Shown here one piece after another: positions 35,897 through 44,005 of a stretch of 64,000 bases of DNA. Below the pieces are notes generated by a model. It was not told the origin of the DNA and searched no databases. It worked only from the letters and a program-made list of their open reading frames with translations. Each line of letters opens with the position of its first letter. Positions within the stretch are counted from its first letter, which is position 1. A program made the position numbers and the translations under genes. The stretch comes from Edaphobacter lichenicola (lineage in GTDB: Bacteria > Acidobacteriota > Terriglobia > Terriglobales > Acidobacteriaceae), in NCBI RefSeq assembly GCF_014201315.1, contig NZ_JACHDY010000007.1, positions 124,001-188,000 on the forward strand, in the 5' to 3' direction.

Positions 35897-36196
35897 TTAG
35901 ACCACTTTCTTGGAGAGCGAGATTTGCTTGGACAGGTGGGCTTGCTTGGAGAGCGAGATTTGCTTCGACAGGTGGGCTTGCTTGGAGAGCGAGATTTGCT
36001 TCGACAGGTGAGCTTGCTTGGACAGCTGGAGTTGCTTCGACAGGGAGACACCGCCAGCGACCTTCTTCGCCAACATGACACGGCTGGCAACTGGAGCGTT
36101 CGATGCCGAGACATCGGGATTTGCGCTCTTGACGGCCGGGGCAGACTTCTTGGTTGACTCGAGGTTGCTGATCAATGATTTCTTCTGGATAGCCAT
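35897..36196 (-). CDS. Lys/Ser-rich repeat peptide, candidate substrate or RiPP-like precursor
   Basis: The 99-residue product has a leader-like N-terminus (MAIQKKSLISNLESTKK) of a kind I associate with short hypothetical proteins of Terriglobia, a variable middle, then eight hexads ending in LSKQ or LSKK (SLSKQL, QLSKQA, HLSKQI and so on), finishing KVV. There is no Cys, signal peptide or membrane helix. The DNA is a 36-bp tandem repeat. GGAGG lies about 9 bases before ATG 36196. A sigma-54 promoter sits about 55 bases upstream, and the regulator gene is next. It faces the adaptor/M50 operon tail to tail. Its proposed role as substrate of that system is inference. Confidence 0.7.
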   Translation of the reverse strand: MAIQKKSLISNLESTKKSAPAVKSANPDVSASNAPVASRVMLAKKVAGGVSLSKQLQLSKQAHLSKQISLSKQAHLSKQISLSKQAHLSKQISLSKKVV

Positions 36197-36251
36197 GATG
36201 TGTTTCCTCCGAATGTCGAATCAGCTTTAGCAAGCTGTTGCCTTACATGAT

Positions 36252-36267
36252 TGCAATCCTTTTGCCA
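36252..36267 (-). promoter_or_regulatory. Sigma-54 promoter (-24/-12) of the repeat-peptide gene
   Basis: Read on the minus strand the site is TGGCAAAAGGATTGCA. The GG and GC dinucleotides have the exact spacing of the sigma-54 consensus TGGCAC-N5-TTGCW. Transcription would start about 12 bases beyond, near 36241, leaving a leader of about 45 bases before the GGAGG and ATG of the peptide gene. The neighbouring regulator is of the sigma-54-activating type. Confidence 0.75.
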
Positions 36268-36344
36268 AACGCGAAGGCAGTGCATTTCAGCCCAAAACAC
36301 CCGATTCTTGGGAGTTTTCATCTTCGGCTGATCCATGTGTCTCT

Positions 36345-36362
36345 CTCGAAGTCCCGTTCGAG
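36345..36362. promoter_or_regulatory. Candidate enhancer palindrome (upstream activating site)
   Basis: CTCGAA and TTCGAG form a perfect palindrome with a 6-base centre. It lies about 80-95 bases upstream of the sigma-54 promoter, the normal distance for an NtrC-type activator site, and just after the end of the activator gene. Binding is inferred. Confidence 0.5.
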
Positions 36363-36393
36363 GGGGCAAATTTAACCTGCCTAGGGTTAATTT

Positions 36394-37806
36394 TTAACCC
36401 GACTGGTTGATTTGGTATTTGCGACAAAGGTACTTCATCTTTTCCTTGGAGATCTGCAACAAGGTGGCCGCTCCGTTCTTGCTGCCGGCCCTGCGTAAGG
36501 CCGCCGTGAGATAGGCGACTTCGATACGGGCCAGCTCATCGTCGAGATCGAGGCCGTCCGCAGGCACCAGGATCTCGTCCTGTTTCGCCGTATTCTCCTG
36601 GATCACTTTATCCGGAAGATGCTGAACTTCAATCAGATCGCCGTCGACCATCAGGGCCAGACGCTGGGCCAGATTTTCCAGTTCCCTTACATTGCCCGGC
36701 CAGTTGCTTGTTTCGAGAACCTGCAAAGCTTCGGGCGAAAAACGCTTCTGCGGCAGATCTCCTGCCGTGCAATACATCCTGAGATAGTGGTCGAGCAGGA
36801 GAGGCACATCTCCTGTCCGCTCCCTCAAGGGCGGGAGGAAGACGGGGATGACGCAGATCCGGTAGTAGAGGTCCTCACGGAACTGACCTCTTTTTACCAT
36901 CTGGTCCAGATTGTCGTTGGTCGCTGCGATGAGCCTGAAATCTATCTTTCGCGGGCTTTTGCCGCCGATTCGCTGGACGACCCGCTCCTGAAGCACACGC
37001 AGCAGCTTGCTCTGGAGAGGCAGGCTGAGCGAGCCGATCTCGTCAAGGAATAACGTTCCGCCGTCGGCCAACTCGATCTGTCCGGGATGGACGGCGTGAG
37101 CGCCGGTGAACGATCCTTTTTCGTGGCCGAAGAGCTCGGACTCCATCAGGGTCTCGGGGAGGGCGGCGCAGTTCACGCTGATCATGGGCTGGTTGCGGCG
37201 AGGACTCAGGGAGACGATCGCGCGGGCGGCGAGTTCTTTTCCGGTGCCGCTCTCTCCGCGCAGCATCACGGTGCTGTTGCTCGCTGCTACGCGGCGGAGG
37301 ATCTCATAGACGCGCTGCATGGCTTCGCTGCCGCCGATCATCTCGCAGAAGGTGCTCTTCCGTGCAATCTCGCTGCGAAGCTGGTTTGCTTCGAGCCGCT
37401 CGCGATGGCGGGTGCCCGCCTCCAGCAGGTACTCCCGGAGTTCGGGGAAGTCTACCGGCGCGAGGAGGAACTCGTCCCCGCCTGCTTTTTTTGTGCGCTG
37501 GCGCGCGTTCCGCAGAGGGGTGCGCGAGATGGCGAGGCATAAGATCTGCGGCGCGGCGGCACGCACGGATTCGATGTAAGCAAAGACGTCGGTGCCATCG
37601 GGGACGATCGTGTCGAGATCGATGACGACGATCTCGGGGGTTTGCTCGGCGAGGCTTTGGAAGAGGGCTACTGAATCTGGTGCCATGCGGATGAAGAACG
37701 CAGGTGCCAGCTCCTGACCGATATCATGGAGGGCTGCGTCATCGCTGGTTGCAAAGAGCAACTTTAGTCCGTCATGGAGTCCTGCTGCAGTTGCAATCGA
37801 TGCCAC
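36394..37806 (-). CDS. Sigma-54-dependent response regulator (NtrC family)
   Basis: The 470-residue protein has a receiver domain (about 12-130, strand [10 protein letters not shown] with the probable phosphoacceptor Asp, though the N-terminal acidic pair is weak: ATSDDA). A sigma-54 activator AAA+ domain follows (about 155-390) with Walker A GESGTGKE, Walker [11 protein letters not shown] and arginine finger FREDLYYR. A Fis-type helix-turn-helix closes it ([31 protein letters not shown]). The loop that touches sigma-54 reads GSFTGA instead of GAFTGA. No sensor kinase adjoins. A 17-bp palindrome (GGGTTAA-TTT-TTAACCC, 36384-36400) overlaps the stop. It probably activates the peptide promoter at 36252. 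Confidence 0.9.
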   Translation of the reverse strand: MASIATAAGLHDGLKLLFATSDDAALHDIGQELAPAFFIRMAPDSVALFQSLAEQTPEIVVIDLDTIVPDGTDVFAYIESVRAAAPQILCLAISRTPLRNARQRTKKAGGDEFLLAPVDFPELREYLLEAGTRHRERLEANQLRSEIARKSTFCEMIGGSEAMQRVYEILRRVAASNSTVMLRGESGTGKELAARAIVSLSPRRNQPMISVNCAALPETLMESELFGHEKGSFTGAHAVHPGQIELADGGTLFLDEIGSLSLPLQSKLLRVLQERVVQRIGGKSPRKIDFRLIAATNDNLDQMVKRGQFREDLYYRICVIPVFLPPLRERTGDVPLLLDHYLRMYCTAGDLPQKRFSPEALQVLETSNWPGNVRELENLAQRLALMVDGDLIEVQHLPDKVIQENTAKQDEILVPADGLDLDDELARIEVAYLTAALRRAGSKNGAATLLQISKEKMKYLCRKYQINQSG

Positions 37807-37887
37807 GCACAGCCTCGGTTGGAAAGAGTTCTTTCGACATTACAGCAAAGCCGGAATTATTCGAAAGTTCTCTTATAAATGATCTGG

Positions 37888-38772
37888 CTAGCGGACGACT
37901 TGGAAGGTGCGGCCCCAGCGGGCGAAGTCGACTACAGAGTCGATTTTGCCGGGGTGGCGGCGGGTGGGAGTGGCGGTGGCGGATTGGGCTAGGCTGGCGC
38001 CTGTGCCGTCGTTGCCGCCATAGCCGTCGGTGTCGTCGGGGTCGTGGGTCTGGAGGGAGAAGTAGATGACCAGGGGTTTGCCTACGATGGCTTCGCGGGG
38101 GACGAAGCCCCAGTAGCGGCTGTCTTCGCTGTCGTTGCGGTTGTCGCCGAGGACGAAGTAGTTGCCGGTCGGGATGATGAGCTCGTTGTTTTCGATGAGG
38201 GAGCGCATGCGGATCCACCAGTGGGAGTCGATCTCGGGGTCGGCGCTGTGGAGGCGGGGGAAGTTGTCGCGGAAGTTGTCGGGCGGGCTGGGGCGGTAGA
38301 CGGCGTAGGGCTCGGTGAGGGCGTGGCCGTTGATGTAGACGCGGCCATCGCGGAGGCGGAGGTGGTCGCCGGGGAGGCCGATGACGCGCTTGACGAGGTG
38401 GAGGGAGGCGTCGACGGGGTCGTGAAAGACGATGATGTCGCCGCGGCGGATGGCGGCGGTGGGAAGGAGGGTGCCGGCGCCGTCGGGGGCCGCGGCTTGT
38501 TTGTCGACGAGGAGGAAGTCGCCGACGAGGAGGGTGGACTCCATGGATTCGGAGGGGATGCGGAAGGGCTGCACGCAGAAGGTGATGATGAAGATGGCGA
38601 TGACGATGAGGTGCAGAAGGGATTGGAGGGCGGTGAAGACGCTGGACCTGTCGTGGTGGACCGGGTGGCGGCGGTGAGTGGGGTTCGGGGTTGGATGGCG
38701 TAGTTGCTGGGCGCCGACGGTGGAGGGGCTGTGCGTGGCGGGATGGCTGGAGACGACGGCGGGTTGGGTCAT
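37888..38772 (-). CDS. lepB: Signal peptidase I
   Basis: The 294-residue protein has a proline-rich cytoplasmic N-terminus (about 50 residues), one membrane helix (LLHLIVIAIFIITFCV), and the S26A catalytic domain. The catalytic Ser is in FRIPSESMESTLLVGDFLLV and the general-base Lys in SLHLVKRVIGLPGD. The later boxes GNYFVLGDNRNDSEDSRYWGFV and GKPLVIYFS are intact. It removes signal peptides from exported proteins at the outer face of the inner membrane. Its ATG overlaps the rnc stop (ATGA), so it is coupled to rnc, an order common in bacteria. The last 45 residues are an unusual polar tail. Confidence 0.95.
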   Translation of the reverse strand: MTQPAVVSSHPATHSPSTVGAQQLRHPTPNPTHRRHPVHHDRSSVFTALQSLLHLIVIAIFIITFCVQPFRIPSESMESTLLVGDFLLVDKQAAAPDGAGTLLPTAAIRRGDIIVFHDPVDASLHLVKRVIGLPGDHLRLRDGRVYINGHALTEPYAVYRPSPPDNFRDNFPRLHSADPEIDSHWWIRMRSLIENNELIIPTGNYFVLGDNRNDSEDSRYWGFVPREAIVGKPLVIYFSLQTHDPDDTDGYGGNDGTGASLAQSATATPTRRHPGKIDSVVDFARWGRTFQVVR

Positions 38773-39599
38773 TCGACCACCTCCGCGGTTACGTCAAGGG
38801 AGGCGGCTTCGGCGACCAGGCGGGCTTCGGCGACGAGACGCTCGAATGCGAGGCGGGCCGCGGCTTGTTGGGCTTGTTTCTTGGTGGAGCCTTCGGATTC
38901 GGCGAGGGCACGAGAGCCGCCGGCTTTGTCTTCGATGCGAACCTCGACGCGGAAGCGCTTCTGGTGGTCGGGGCCGCTCTGGTCGGTGAGGACGTACTGC
39001 GGCTGGCCTGCTCCGGTGGCTTGAAGGTGCTCCTGCAGGGCGGATTTGTGGTCGCCGATGGCGCCGCTGAAGGTCTTGCTGCCGTGGAGGGCGAGGTTGA
39101 GGTCGGGTAGGGCCGGCTCGATGATGTGTCTTTCGATGAAGGCGCGGGCGGCGTCGAGGCCTCCATCGAGATAGAGGGCCGCGATGACGGCTTCGAGGGC
39201 GTTGGCCAGGAGCGCGGGTTTCTTGCGGCCGCCGCTTTGTTCTTCGCCGCGTCCGAGACGGAGGAGCGAGCCGAGGTCGATGCGGGCGGCTACCTCGCCG
39301 AGGTGGCTGCGGCTGACGAGGGAGGCGCGGAGGCGGGTGAGTTCGCCCTCGCGAGAGGCTGGGAAGCGGCGGAAGAGAGCTTCGGCGACGGCGAGACCGA
39401 GGACGGCGTCGCCGACGAACTCAAGCTGCTCGTTGTCGGCGGCTGGGTCGGGGAGGGTTTCGGGGTTGGTCTCGTAGGCGAGCGAACGGTGGGTGAGAGC
39501 CCAGGTGAGGAGATCGGGACGCTGGAAGATGTGTTCGAACAGAGCCGGGGGGGCGGCGTTCGATTGCGATCGTCCGGGCTTTTTTTGGCGCGTCGTCAT
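38769..39599 (-). CDS. rnc: Ribonuclease III
   Basis: The 276-residue enzyme cuts double-stranded RNA in rRNA and mRNA maturation. The RNase III domain (about 20-165) holds the signature DNEQLEFVGDAVLGLAVAEALF with the metal-binding Glu and Asp, and the second acidic cluster NALEAVIAALYLDGG. The double-stranded-RNA-binding domain (about 185-260) is present: DHKSALQEHLQATGAGQPQYVL and STKKQAQQAAARLAFERL. The N- and C-termini are slightly extended. It overlaps lepB by 4 bases. Confidence 0.96.
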   Translation of the reverse strand: MTTRQKKPGRSQSNAAPPALFEHIFQRPDLLTWALTHRSLAYETNPETLPDPAADNEQLEFVGDAVLGLAVAEALFRRFPASREGELTRLRASLVSRSHLGEVAARIDLGSLLRLGRGEEQSGGRKKPALLANALEAVIAALYLDGGLDAARAFIERHIIEPALPDLNLALHGSKTFSGAIGDHKSALQEHLQATGAGQPQYVLTDQSGPDHQKRFRVEVRIEDKAGGSRALAESEGSTKKQAQQAAARLAFERLVAEARLVAEAASLDVTAEVVE

Positions 39600-39856
39600 A
39601 GAACTTCCCTGCTCTACTTTACCGGAGGGAGATGGCCTGGTGCTAAGGGGTAGACGCTCGTTGGTAAAGGAATGAAGCGGATTTTCAGGGAAAGCTTACT
39701 CTTGCGGCAGGTGGTCGGGGTGAAGTTCCTATGCTGCCAAGGGTTTGTGCGGCCATGGGCAGCATCGAGCGAAACAAAGACAGAAGCAGATCCCTGCGGG
39801 ATGACAAACAAAAGACAAGCAAAAGCAGAAGCAACGGCAAGAGCTACGGCAATGCC

Positions 39857-41665
39857 CTAGTGTGGCGGTGGGGGGCGGTAGGCGTCTTTTTCGGCTTTGC
39901 CGCTTGGGTCTAGCGGGGCGTTATCATCGTCTTCGTCCTGGGCTGGGTGGGCGGATTTTGGCGCGACGAAGGGCTCCTTGATTCCCTTTTCGGCGGCTGC
40001 TTTGGTGTCGGGCTGGGCGTCGCGGACGGTGAGCGCGGCCTGGTACTCGGCGACGGCCTTCTTGCGATCATCTTTGACGTCGTAGAGGCGGCCTAAGTAG
40101 ATGTGCGACCAGGCGAGGGTTCGGGGGTCCTTCGAGGAGTCGAGTACCTCCTGAAAGTCGGCGAAGGCGGCTCCGGGCTGGCGCTGCATGAGGTTGACGC
40201 GAGCGAGGACGTAGTGGGCCTGGGCGTGGTCGCCTTTGGGGTCGGCGAGAACTTTGTTGGCGATGTAGGAGGCGCCGTCGAGGTCGCCCTTGAAGATCTT
40301 CTCTTCGGCGAGTTGCAGGCCGGTGAGCTGCTGCGGGGCGCGACGCAGAACATCACGGCTTCCGGAGGGCAGGAAGGCGATCTGCTGGGCACGATGGCGC
40401 TCGCGCTCTACGTCCATGCCGTAGACCATCTCGCCCATGTACTCCTTGAGGCTGACGGACTCTTTCTCCATCTGACCGACCTGGTTGTAGAAGTACTCGG
40501 TGAGCACCCAGCCCTGGCGCATGGCGAGATCGACAGCTTTGCGGCGGGTGGCTTCGGCTTCACGCTCGTAGGCGCTCAGGTCGGCGTTGTACTGCTCGAT
40601 CTCGGCGCGCTGCTTGACCGCGGTGGGCTTGGTTGGCTTGGAGATGCCTACGTCCATGGTTCGGGCTTCAACAGCTTTGATGAGGCACTCGGTGATGAGA
40701 GGCACGATCTCAGTCTTGAAGGTGTAGTCGAGCGGCGCATCCTGAACGGCTTTGAGGAGAGGCTGGAGGCGCTCCATCGCGGAGGCGCGGGAGTAGACCA
40801 GGGGCTCGATCTCGTAGTGGAGATAGCTGTGGCGGATATCGTCCATATGGACTGCGCCGAGAGGTTCGGCCGCCGGTGAGGTGACGACGATGTAGTCGTT
40901 GGAGTAGATGCGTGCGTTGGTGGTGGAGGGAGAGAGCATGGGTTCGAGCAGGACGAGAAAGCGGCGTCCGTCGTAGCTGCTGACCGGGAGATGGAGATAG
41001 ACGTTGGTGTTGAGAATGGTTCGGGTGAGTGGATCGTGGACGCGCTTGAGGAGGTCTTCGTACTCCGGACGATGTTCAATCCAGAGGGCATGGAGGTGTA
41101 CGTCCTCGGCAAAGGTTCGGAGGAGCGGGAGAATGTTGACGACCTGGGTGGAGTCGGGCGGCAGCTCTGTTTCGCCGACGATGGGGGCGAGGCTTGGGGG
41201 CGGTGAGAGATAGAGAGCGAGCGAGATGTACTGGGCGAGGTTTAGGCTGGCGTCGTTGAGTGTGTGCTCACGGACGTAGCCGCAGAGCGCGTCCCTGCTG
41301 GCGCGGGCTTCGGGGGAGGCGGCAACCTGCGCGTTGATGTCATCGCGAATCCTGAGGCGCACCGGGGCGGAGTTGGCGAGGTCGGCGTCGTAGCCGCAGA
41401 CGTTTAGCGCAACGGCAAGATCGAAGAGGGGCTCGCTGGTTTCGAGAGTGATGGCCGAGCCGCCCGCTTCGGGTTGAGCGATGCGGGGTGCAGATTTGGT
41501 GGGGGGCTCTTTGGAGATTGTCGTGTCGGTCGTGCCCTCGGAACTGCTGCTGGAGGAGCTTGATTGCGCCCTGACGCCGAGAGGGGCCAGGAGCAAGGAA
41601 GACGCGAGGCACACGAGGAGAGATGCGGGATGGCGAGAGGAAAACGGTTTTGTTGAAAGGGACAC
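39857..41665 (-). CDS. Exported TPR protein
   Basis: The 602-residue protein has a signal peptide (residues 1-33, cleavage after VRAQ), a Ser-rich linker, and a large helical domain (about 75-440) I cannot name, with YISLALYLSPPPSLAPIVGE and RRFLVLLEPMLSPSTTNARIY. A TPR region follows (about 445-550: LQLAEEKIFKGDLDGASYIANKVLADPKGDHAQAHYVLARVNLMQRQPGAAFADFQEVL). The tail is acidic and proline-rich (EDDDNAPLDP, YRPPPPH). It is downstream of the NTF2-like gene on the same strand. The role is unknown; a periplasmic scaffold is plausible. The gap 39600-39856 before rnc contains no gene. Confidence 0.8.
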   Translation of the reverse strand: MSLSTKPFSSRHPASLLVCLASSLLLAPLGVRAQSSSSSSSSEGTTDTTISKEPPTKSAPRIAQPEAGGSAITLETSEPLFDLAVALNVCGYDADLANSAPVRLRIRDDINAQVAASPEARASRDALCGYVREHTLNDASLNLAQYISLALYLSPPPSLAPIVGETELPPDSTQVVNILPLLRTFAEDVHLHALWIEHRPEYEDLLKRVHDPLTRTILNTNVYLHLPVSSYDGRRFLVLLEPMLSPSTTNARIYSNDYIVVTSPAAEPLGAVHMDDIRHSYLHYEIEPLVYSRASAMERLQPLLKAVQDAPLDYTFKTEIVPLITECLIKAVEARTMDVGISKPTKPTAVKQRAEIEQYNADLSAYEREAEATRRKAVDLAMRQGWVLTEYFYNQVGQMEKESVSLKEYMGEMVYGMDVERERHRAQQIAFLPSGSRDVLRRAPQQLTGLQLAEEKIFKGDLDGASYIANKVLADPKGDHAQAHYVLARVNLMQRQPGAAFADFQEVLDSSKDPRTLAWSHIYLGRLYDVKDDRKKAVAEYQAALTVRDAQPDTKAAAEKGIKEPFVAPKSAHPAQDEDDDNAPLDPSGKAEKDAYRPPPPH

Positions 41666-41741
41666 GATATGGATTCGACGCTCCCGTGAAGTTTATGGGA
41701 GCGAAGGTGTGAGAGGCAACCTGCCCACGGAATGGGCCAAT

Positions 41742-42101
41742 TCAGGAGAGCGGAGTTTCGCGAATCTCCATGCTGCGAATAAGGCCATCTTGCACAAGAT
41801 AGATGTGTTGCACCATGTGATCGACGAGGACTTTACCGGTGAGATCGCGAACTACCTGATGGACTTGAACGATGGTGCGTCCATCCGGGCCGGAGGCAAA
41901 GCCAGCGGGTTCGACGTGAGGGTCGAGGATGGCCCACTGGCGTGTCCAGTAGTCCCGCACGGCATGGTGGCCGTGGACACGACCGCCCTCCATCCCGTTG
42001 GGCCAGTCCACATCGGGGTGCATGAGGTTGAGGACAGAGTCGATGTCGCGAGTGTTGAAGTGTTTGTAGGCGGAGGCGAGAAGTTCGCGGTCAGTCTGCA
42101 T
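41742..42101 (-). CDS. NTF2/SnoaL-like protein
   Basis: The 119-residue protein is a cone-shaped alpha+beta barrel of the SnoaL/NTF2 superfamily: helical start ELLASAYKHFNTRDIDSVLNLMHPDVDWPNG, then GRVHGHHAVRDYWTRQWAIL, FASGPDGRTIVQVHQVVRDLTGKVLVDHMVQHIYLVQDGLIRSMEIRE. Members bind or isomerise small molecules; nothing here fixes a substrate. Length and motifs are complete. It lies 41 bases after the anti-sigma gene. Confidence 0.85.
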   Translation of the reverse strand: MQTDRELLASAYKHFNTRDIDSVLNLMHPDVDWPNGMEGGRVHGHHAVRDYWTRQWAILDPHVEPAGFASGPDGRTIVQVHQVVRDLTGKVLVDHMVQHIYLVQDGLIRSMEIRETPLS

Positions 42102-42142
42102 GGGCTTCTACTTTTGCTTCTATTGGATGGGCGATCGGCTTG

Positions 42143-42826
42143 CTAGCCGCGGACGGAGATGCCTGAGAACGTCAGCACGACGCGCCCGCGCACCGGAGCA
42201 CCGAAGACGCTGGCCGGCTGGAAGACGCTGGTCAATAGCTGGTCGACCACCTGGCTCTGGACCGCAGAACTCTCAGGTCCGGAGACGATGCGGTAGTCAT
42301 AGACCTTCCCATCTGAGTTCACGCTGGCCTCAACGACGATGACTCCGTCGTGATCGGTGAGGATGGCGTGCGGGTTGACCGAGGAGTAGAGATAGTGGGG
42401 AGAGGTCATCGCGCCGAGGGGCTCGTCGTTCGCCATCACGGGCTCCGGCGCAGCGAAGAGTCCGAGAAGGAGGGCGATGCTGCCGACGAGTGCGATGGTG
42501 CCGGCGAAACCTGCGGAGACCTGAAGAAGCATAGGACGGGCTGTGTTGTCCCACATGAGGGACACGGTATCGATCCAACTCGATTTGCGTTTGGATTGCT
42601 CGTGCGAGATAGCCAGCCGAAGCCGAAGCGCCAGGTCAGCGGGCGCCTTGGCCGGTCCCACGCTTGAGAGCATCTGCTGGGTGGTACGCCAGGCGGTAAA
42701 TTCGCGCTCGCATACGGCACAGCTCTCCAGGTGCGATGCGATCTTATGCATCTGCTGTCCGCTGACATCGCCATCGAGATACGCCGAAAAAGAAGATTGG
42801 CACTTCAGACATGTCAGGGGAGTCAT
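42143..42826 (-). CDS. Zinc-finger anti-sigma factor with a TonB-C-like periplasmic end
   Basis: The 227-residue protein starts with a ZAS-type zinc-binding domain (CLKCQSSFSAYLDGDVSGQQMHKIASHLESCAVCEREF, with the H-x3-C-x2-C pattern), which would hold the sigma factor. One membrane helix follows (VSAGFAGTIALVGSIALLLGLFAA, about 103-126). The periplasmic part (about 165-225: GVIVVEASVNSDGKVYDYRIVSGPES, then PVRGRVVLTF) looks like a TonB C-terminal fold. It overlaps the upstream sigma gene by 4 bases (ATGA), so the two are a coupled sigma/anti-sigma pair. Confidence 0.85.
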   Translation of the reverse strand: MTPLTCLKCQSSFSAYLDGDVSGQQMHKIASHLESCAVCEREFTAWRTTQQMLSSVGPAKAPADLALRLRLAISHEQSKRKSSWIDTVSLMWDNTARPMLLQVSAGFAGTIALVGSIALLLGLFAAPEPVMANDEPLGAMTSPHYLYSSVNPHAILTDHDGVIVVEASVNSDGKVYDYRIVSGPESSAVQSQVVDQLLTSVFQPASVFGAPVRGRVVLTFSGISVRG

Positions 42827-43527
42827 CGGGCCACCTCAAGCTTAGACGTCTGAGGGTCTGTGGAAGTCGCAGAGTCGGTTGCAGCGATGGCGTCATCGGC
42901 GTTCAGGATTGCGCGAAGGGCGGAGCGGCCACGGGTGAGTCGCGACTTCACAGTGCCGAGGTTGACGTTGAGGATCTCGGCGATCTCTTCGTAGGCGAAG
43001 CCTTCGATCTCGCGCAGGATGACTACGGTGCGAAAGGCCTCGGGGATCTGGCGAAGGGCGGCTTCGACGCGCTCGCGAACTTCGGCCTGGACGGCGTGGT
43101 CGAAGGGAGAGTCGGACTGATCGGCGAGTGTGGATGCGAGGCTGAGATGGCTATTTTCCGCATCGGGATCGGACTCGAAGGAGGAGTCGATGGTGATCTC
43201 CTGCTTTTTGTGGCGGGACCACCATCGTCTTTGATTGGAGGCCTCGTGCAGCGCGATGCGGTAGAGCCAAGTGCGCAGGCTGGCTTCGCCGTGGAAGCCG
43301 CGAATGCTGCGGAACACCTTGATGAAGACTTCCTGGGTGATGTCTGAGGCGTCTGCCGGGTCGTTGAGGCTGCGTGCGATGAGCGAGTAGAGCGGCTGAT
43401 GGTACTGTGCGATGAGCACAGCGAACGCCTCCTCGGAGCCGGCCTTGAGGTCAGCGATGAGAGCGACGTCTTCTGTGGTGATGCCTATCGCACTGGCTAG
43501 ATTGCCCACTATCGTGCCCGCCTGCAT
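42823..43527 (-). CDS. ECF RNA polymerase sigma factor (RpoE-like)
   Basis: The 234-residue protein has sigma-2 (about 30-100: LIADLKAGSEEAFAVLIAQYHQPLYSL, DASDITQEVFIKVFRSIRGFHGEASLRTWLYRIALH) and sigma-4 (about 150-210: ALRQIPEAFRTVVILREIEGFAYEEIAEILNVNLGTVKSRLTRGRSAL). Between them is a polar linker. The C-terminal 20 residues are Ser/Thr-rich. It pairs with the anti-sigma gene that overlaps it. Promoter elements are expected in 43528-43737, where I see no gene. Confidence 0.92.
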   Translation of the reverse strand: MQAGTIVGNLASAIGITTEDVALIADLKAGSEEAFAVLIAQYHQPLYSLIARSLNDPADASDITQEVFIKVFRSIRGFHGEASLRTWLYRIALHEASNQRRWWSRHKKQEITIDSSFESDPDAENSHLSLASTLADQSDSPFDHAVQAEVRERVEAALRQIPEAFRTVVILREIEGFAYEEIAEILNVNLGTVKSRLTRGRSALRAILNADDAIAATDSATSTDPQTSKLEVAR

Positions 43528-43737
43528 ATCGGGTGTCCTTTACATTACGACGTGATGAATCGCTATGCAACTTTCGAGCGTGCGACGCTCTAAAAAGGTG
43601 TTAGGAACTGCGCCGCCGGCGGCCGAGTGCTCGCTCACTCTATTAGCTTTAGACACCGGGACATGGGAGATAAGTTCCCGCGCACGTTGACTAATATCGC
43701 GCTCTCGGCCAGAATAGAAAGAGTCCTTCCTAAGAGT

Positions 43738-43813
43738 GGGCCTGTGGCGCAGCTGGGAGCGCGCTTCCATGGCATGGAAGAGGTCATCGGTTCGATCCCG
43801 ATCAGGTCCACCA
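43738..43813 (+). tRNA. tRNA-Ala (anticodon GGC)
   Basis: The 76-base gene starts GGGCCTG and ends CAGGTCC, then A and an encoded CCA. The anticodon stem CTTCC/GGAAG encloses ATGGCAT, giving GGC. The T arm GGTTCGATCCC is normal. The 3' end adjoins remnants of an integrated element. Confidence 0.95.
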
Positions 43814-43871
43814 AACAACCCCTTACAAATCAGATAGCTACAGGAAGTAGGCTCCCTCCTTCCCTTTGCAG

Positions 43872-43891
43872 TTTGGTGTCATTTGGTGTCA
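43872..43891 (+). repeat. Tandem 10-bp repeat downstream of tRNA-Ala
   Basis: TTTGGTGTCA is repeated twice in tandem 58 bases after the tRNA. Its place next to a tRNA and a conjugation-gene remnant suggests a recombinase or excisionase binding site. Confidence 0.45.
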
Positions 43892-44005
43892 CGCGCGCCG
43901 ATGACCTCCGCCGACTGCTGACGACCGCTCCGGTTGACGCCGACTCTTTCGAAGCCTTCCGGCCCCGGGCACCCGACTTTCTCAACTCCGAATTGATCGA
44001 GTTAA

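Noticed and set aside
35900-36050. Tandem repeats that might suggest a CRISPR array
   Set aside because: The units are contiguous 36-bp coding repeats with no spacers, and no cas genes are in the window.
35721-36233. A longer minus-strand frame through the hexad-repeat gene
   Set aside because: Because the DNA repeat is 36 bp long, all frames stay open and repetitive there. Only the 99-residue frame has a ribosome site, a sigma-54 promoter and a leader-like start.
36172-36369. A 65-codon frame between the repeat peptide and the regulator
   Set aside because: It covers the sigma-54 promoter and enhancer and overlaps the peptide start; no ribosome site or motif supports it.
39770-39850. Purine-rich AAGCA/AACGGC low-complexity sequence before rnc
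   Set aside because: It resembles decayed intergenic repeat sequence, but I see no second copy in the window to support calling it one.
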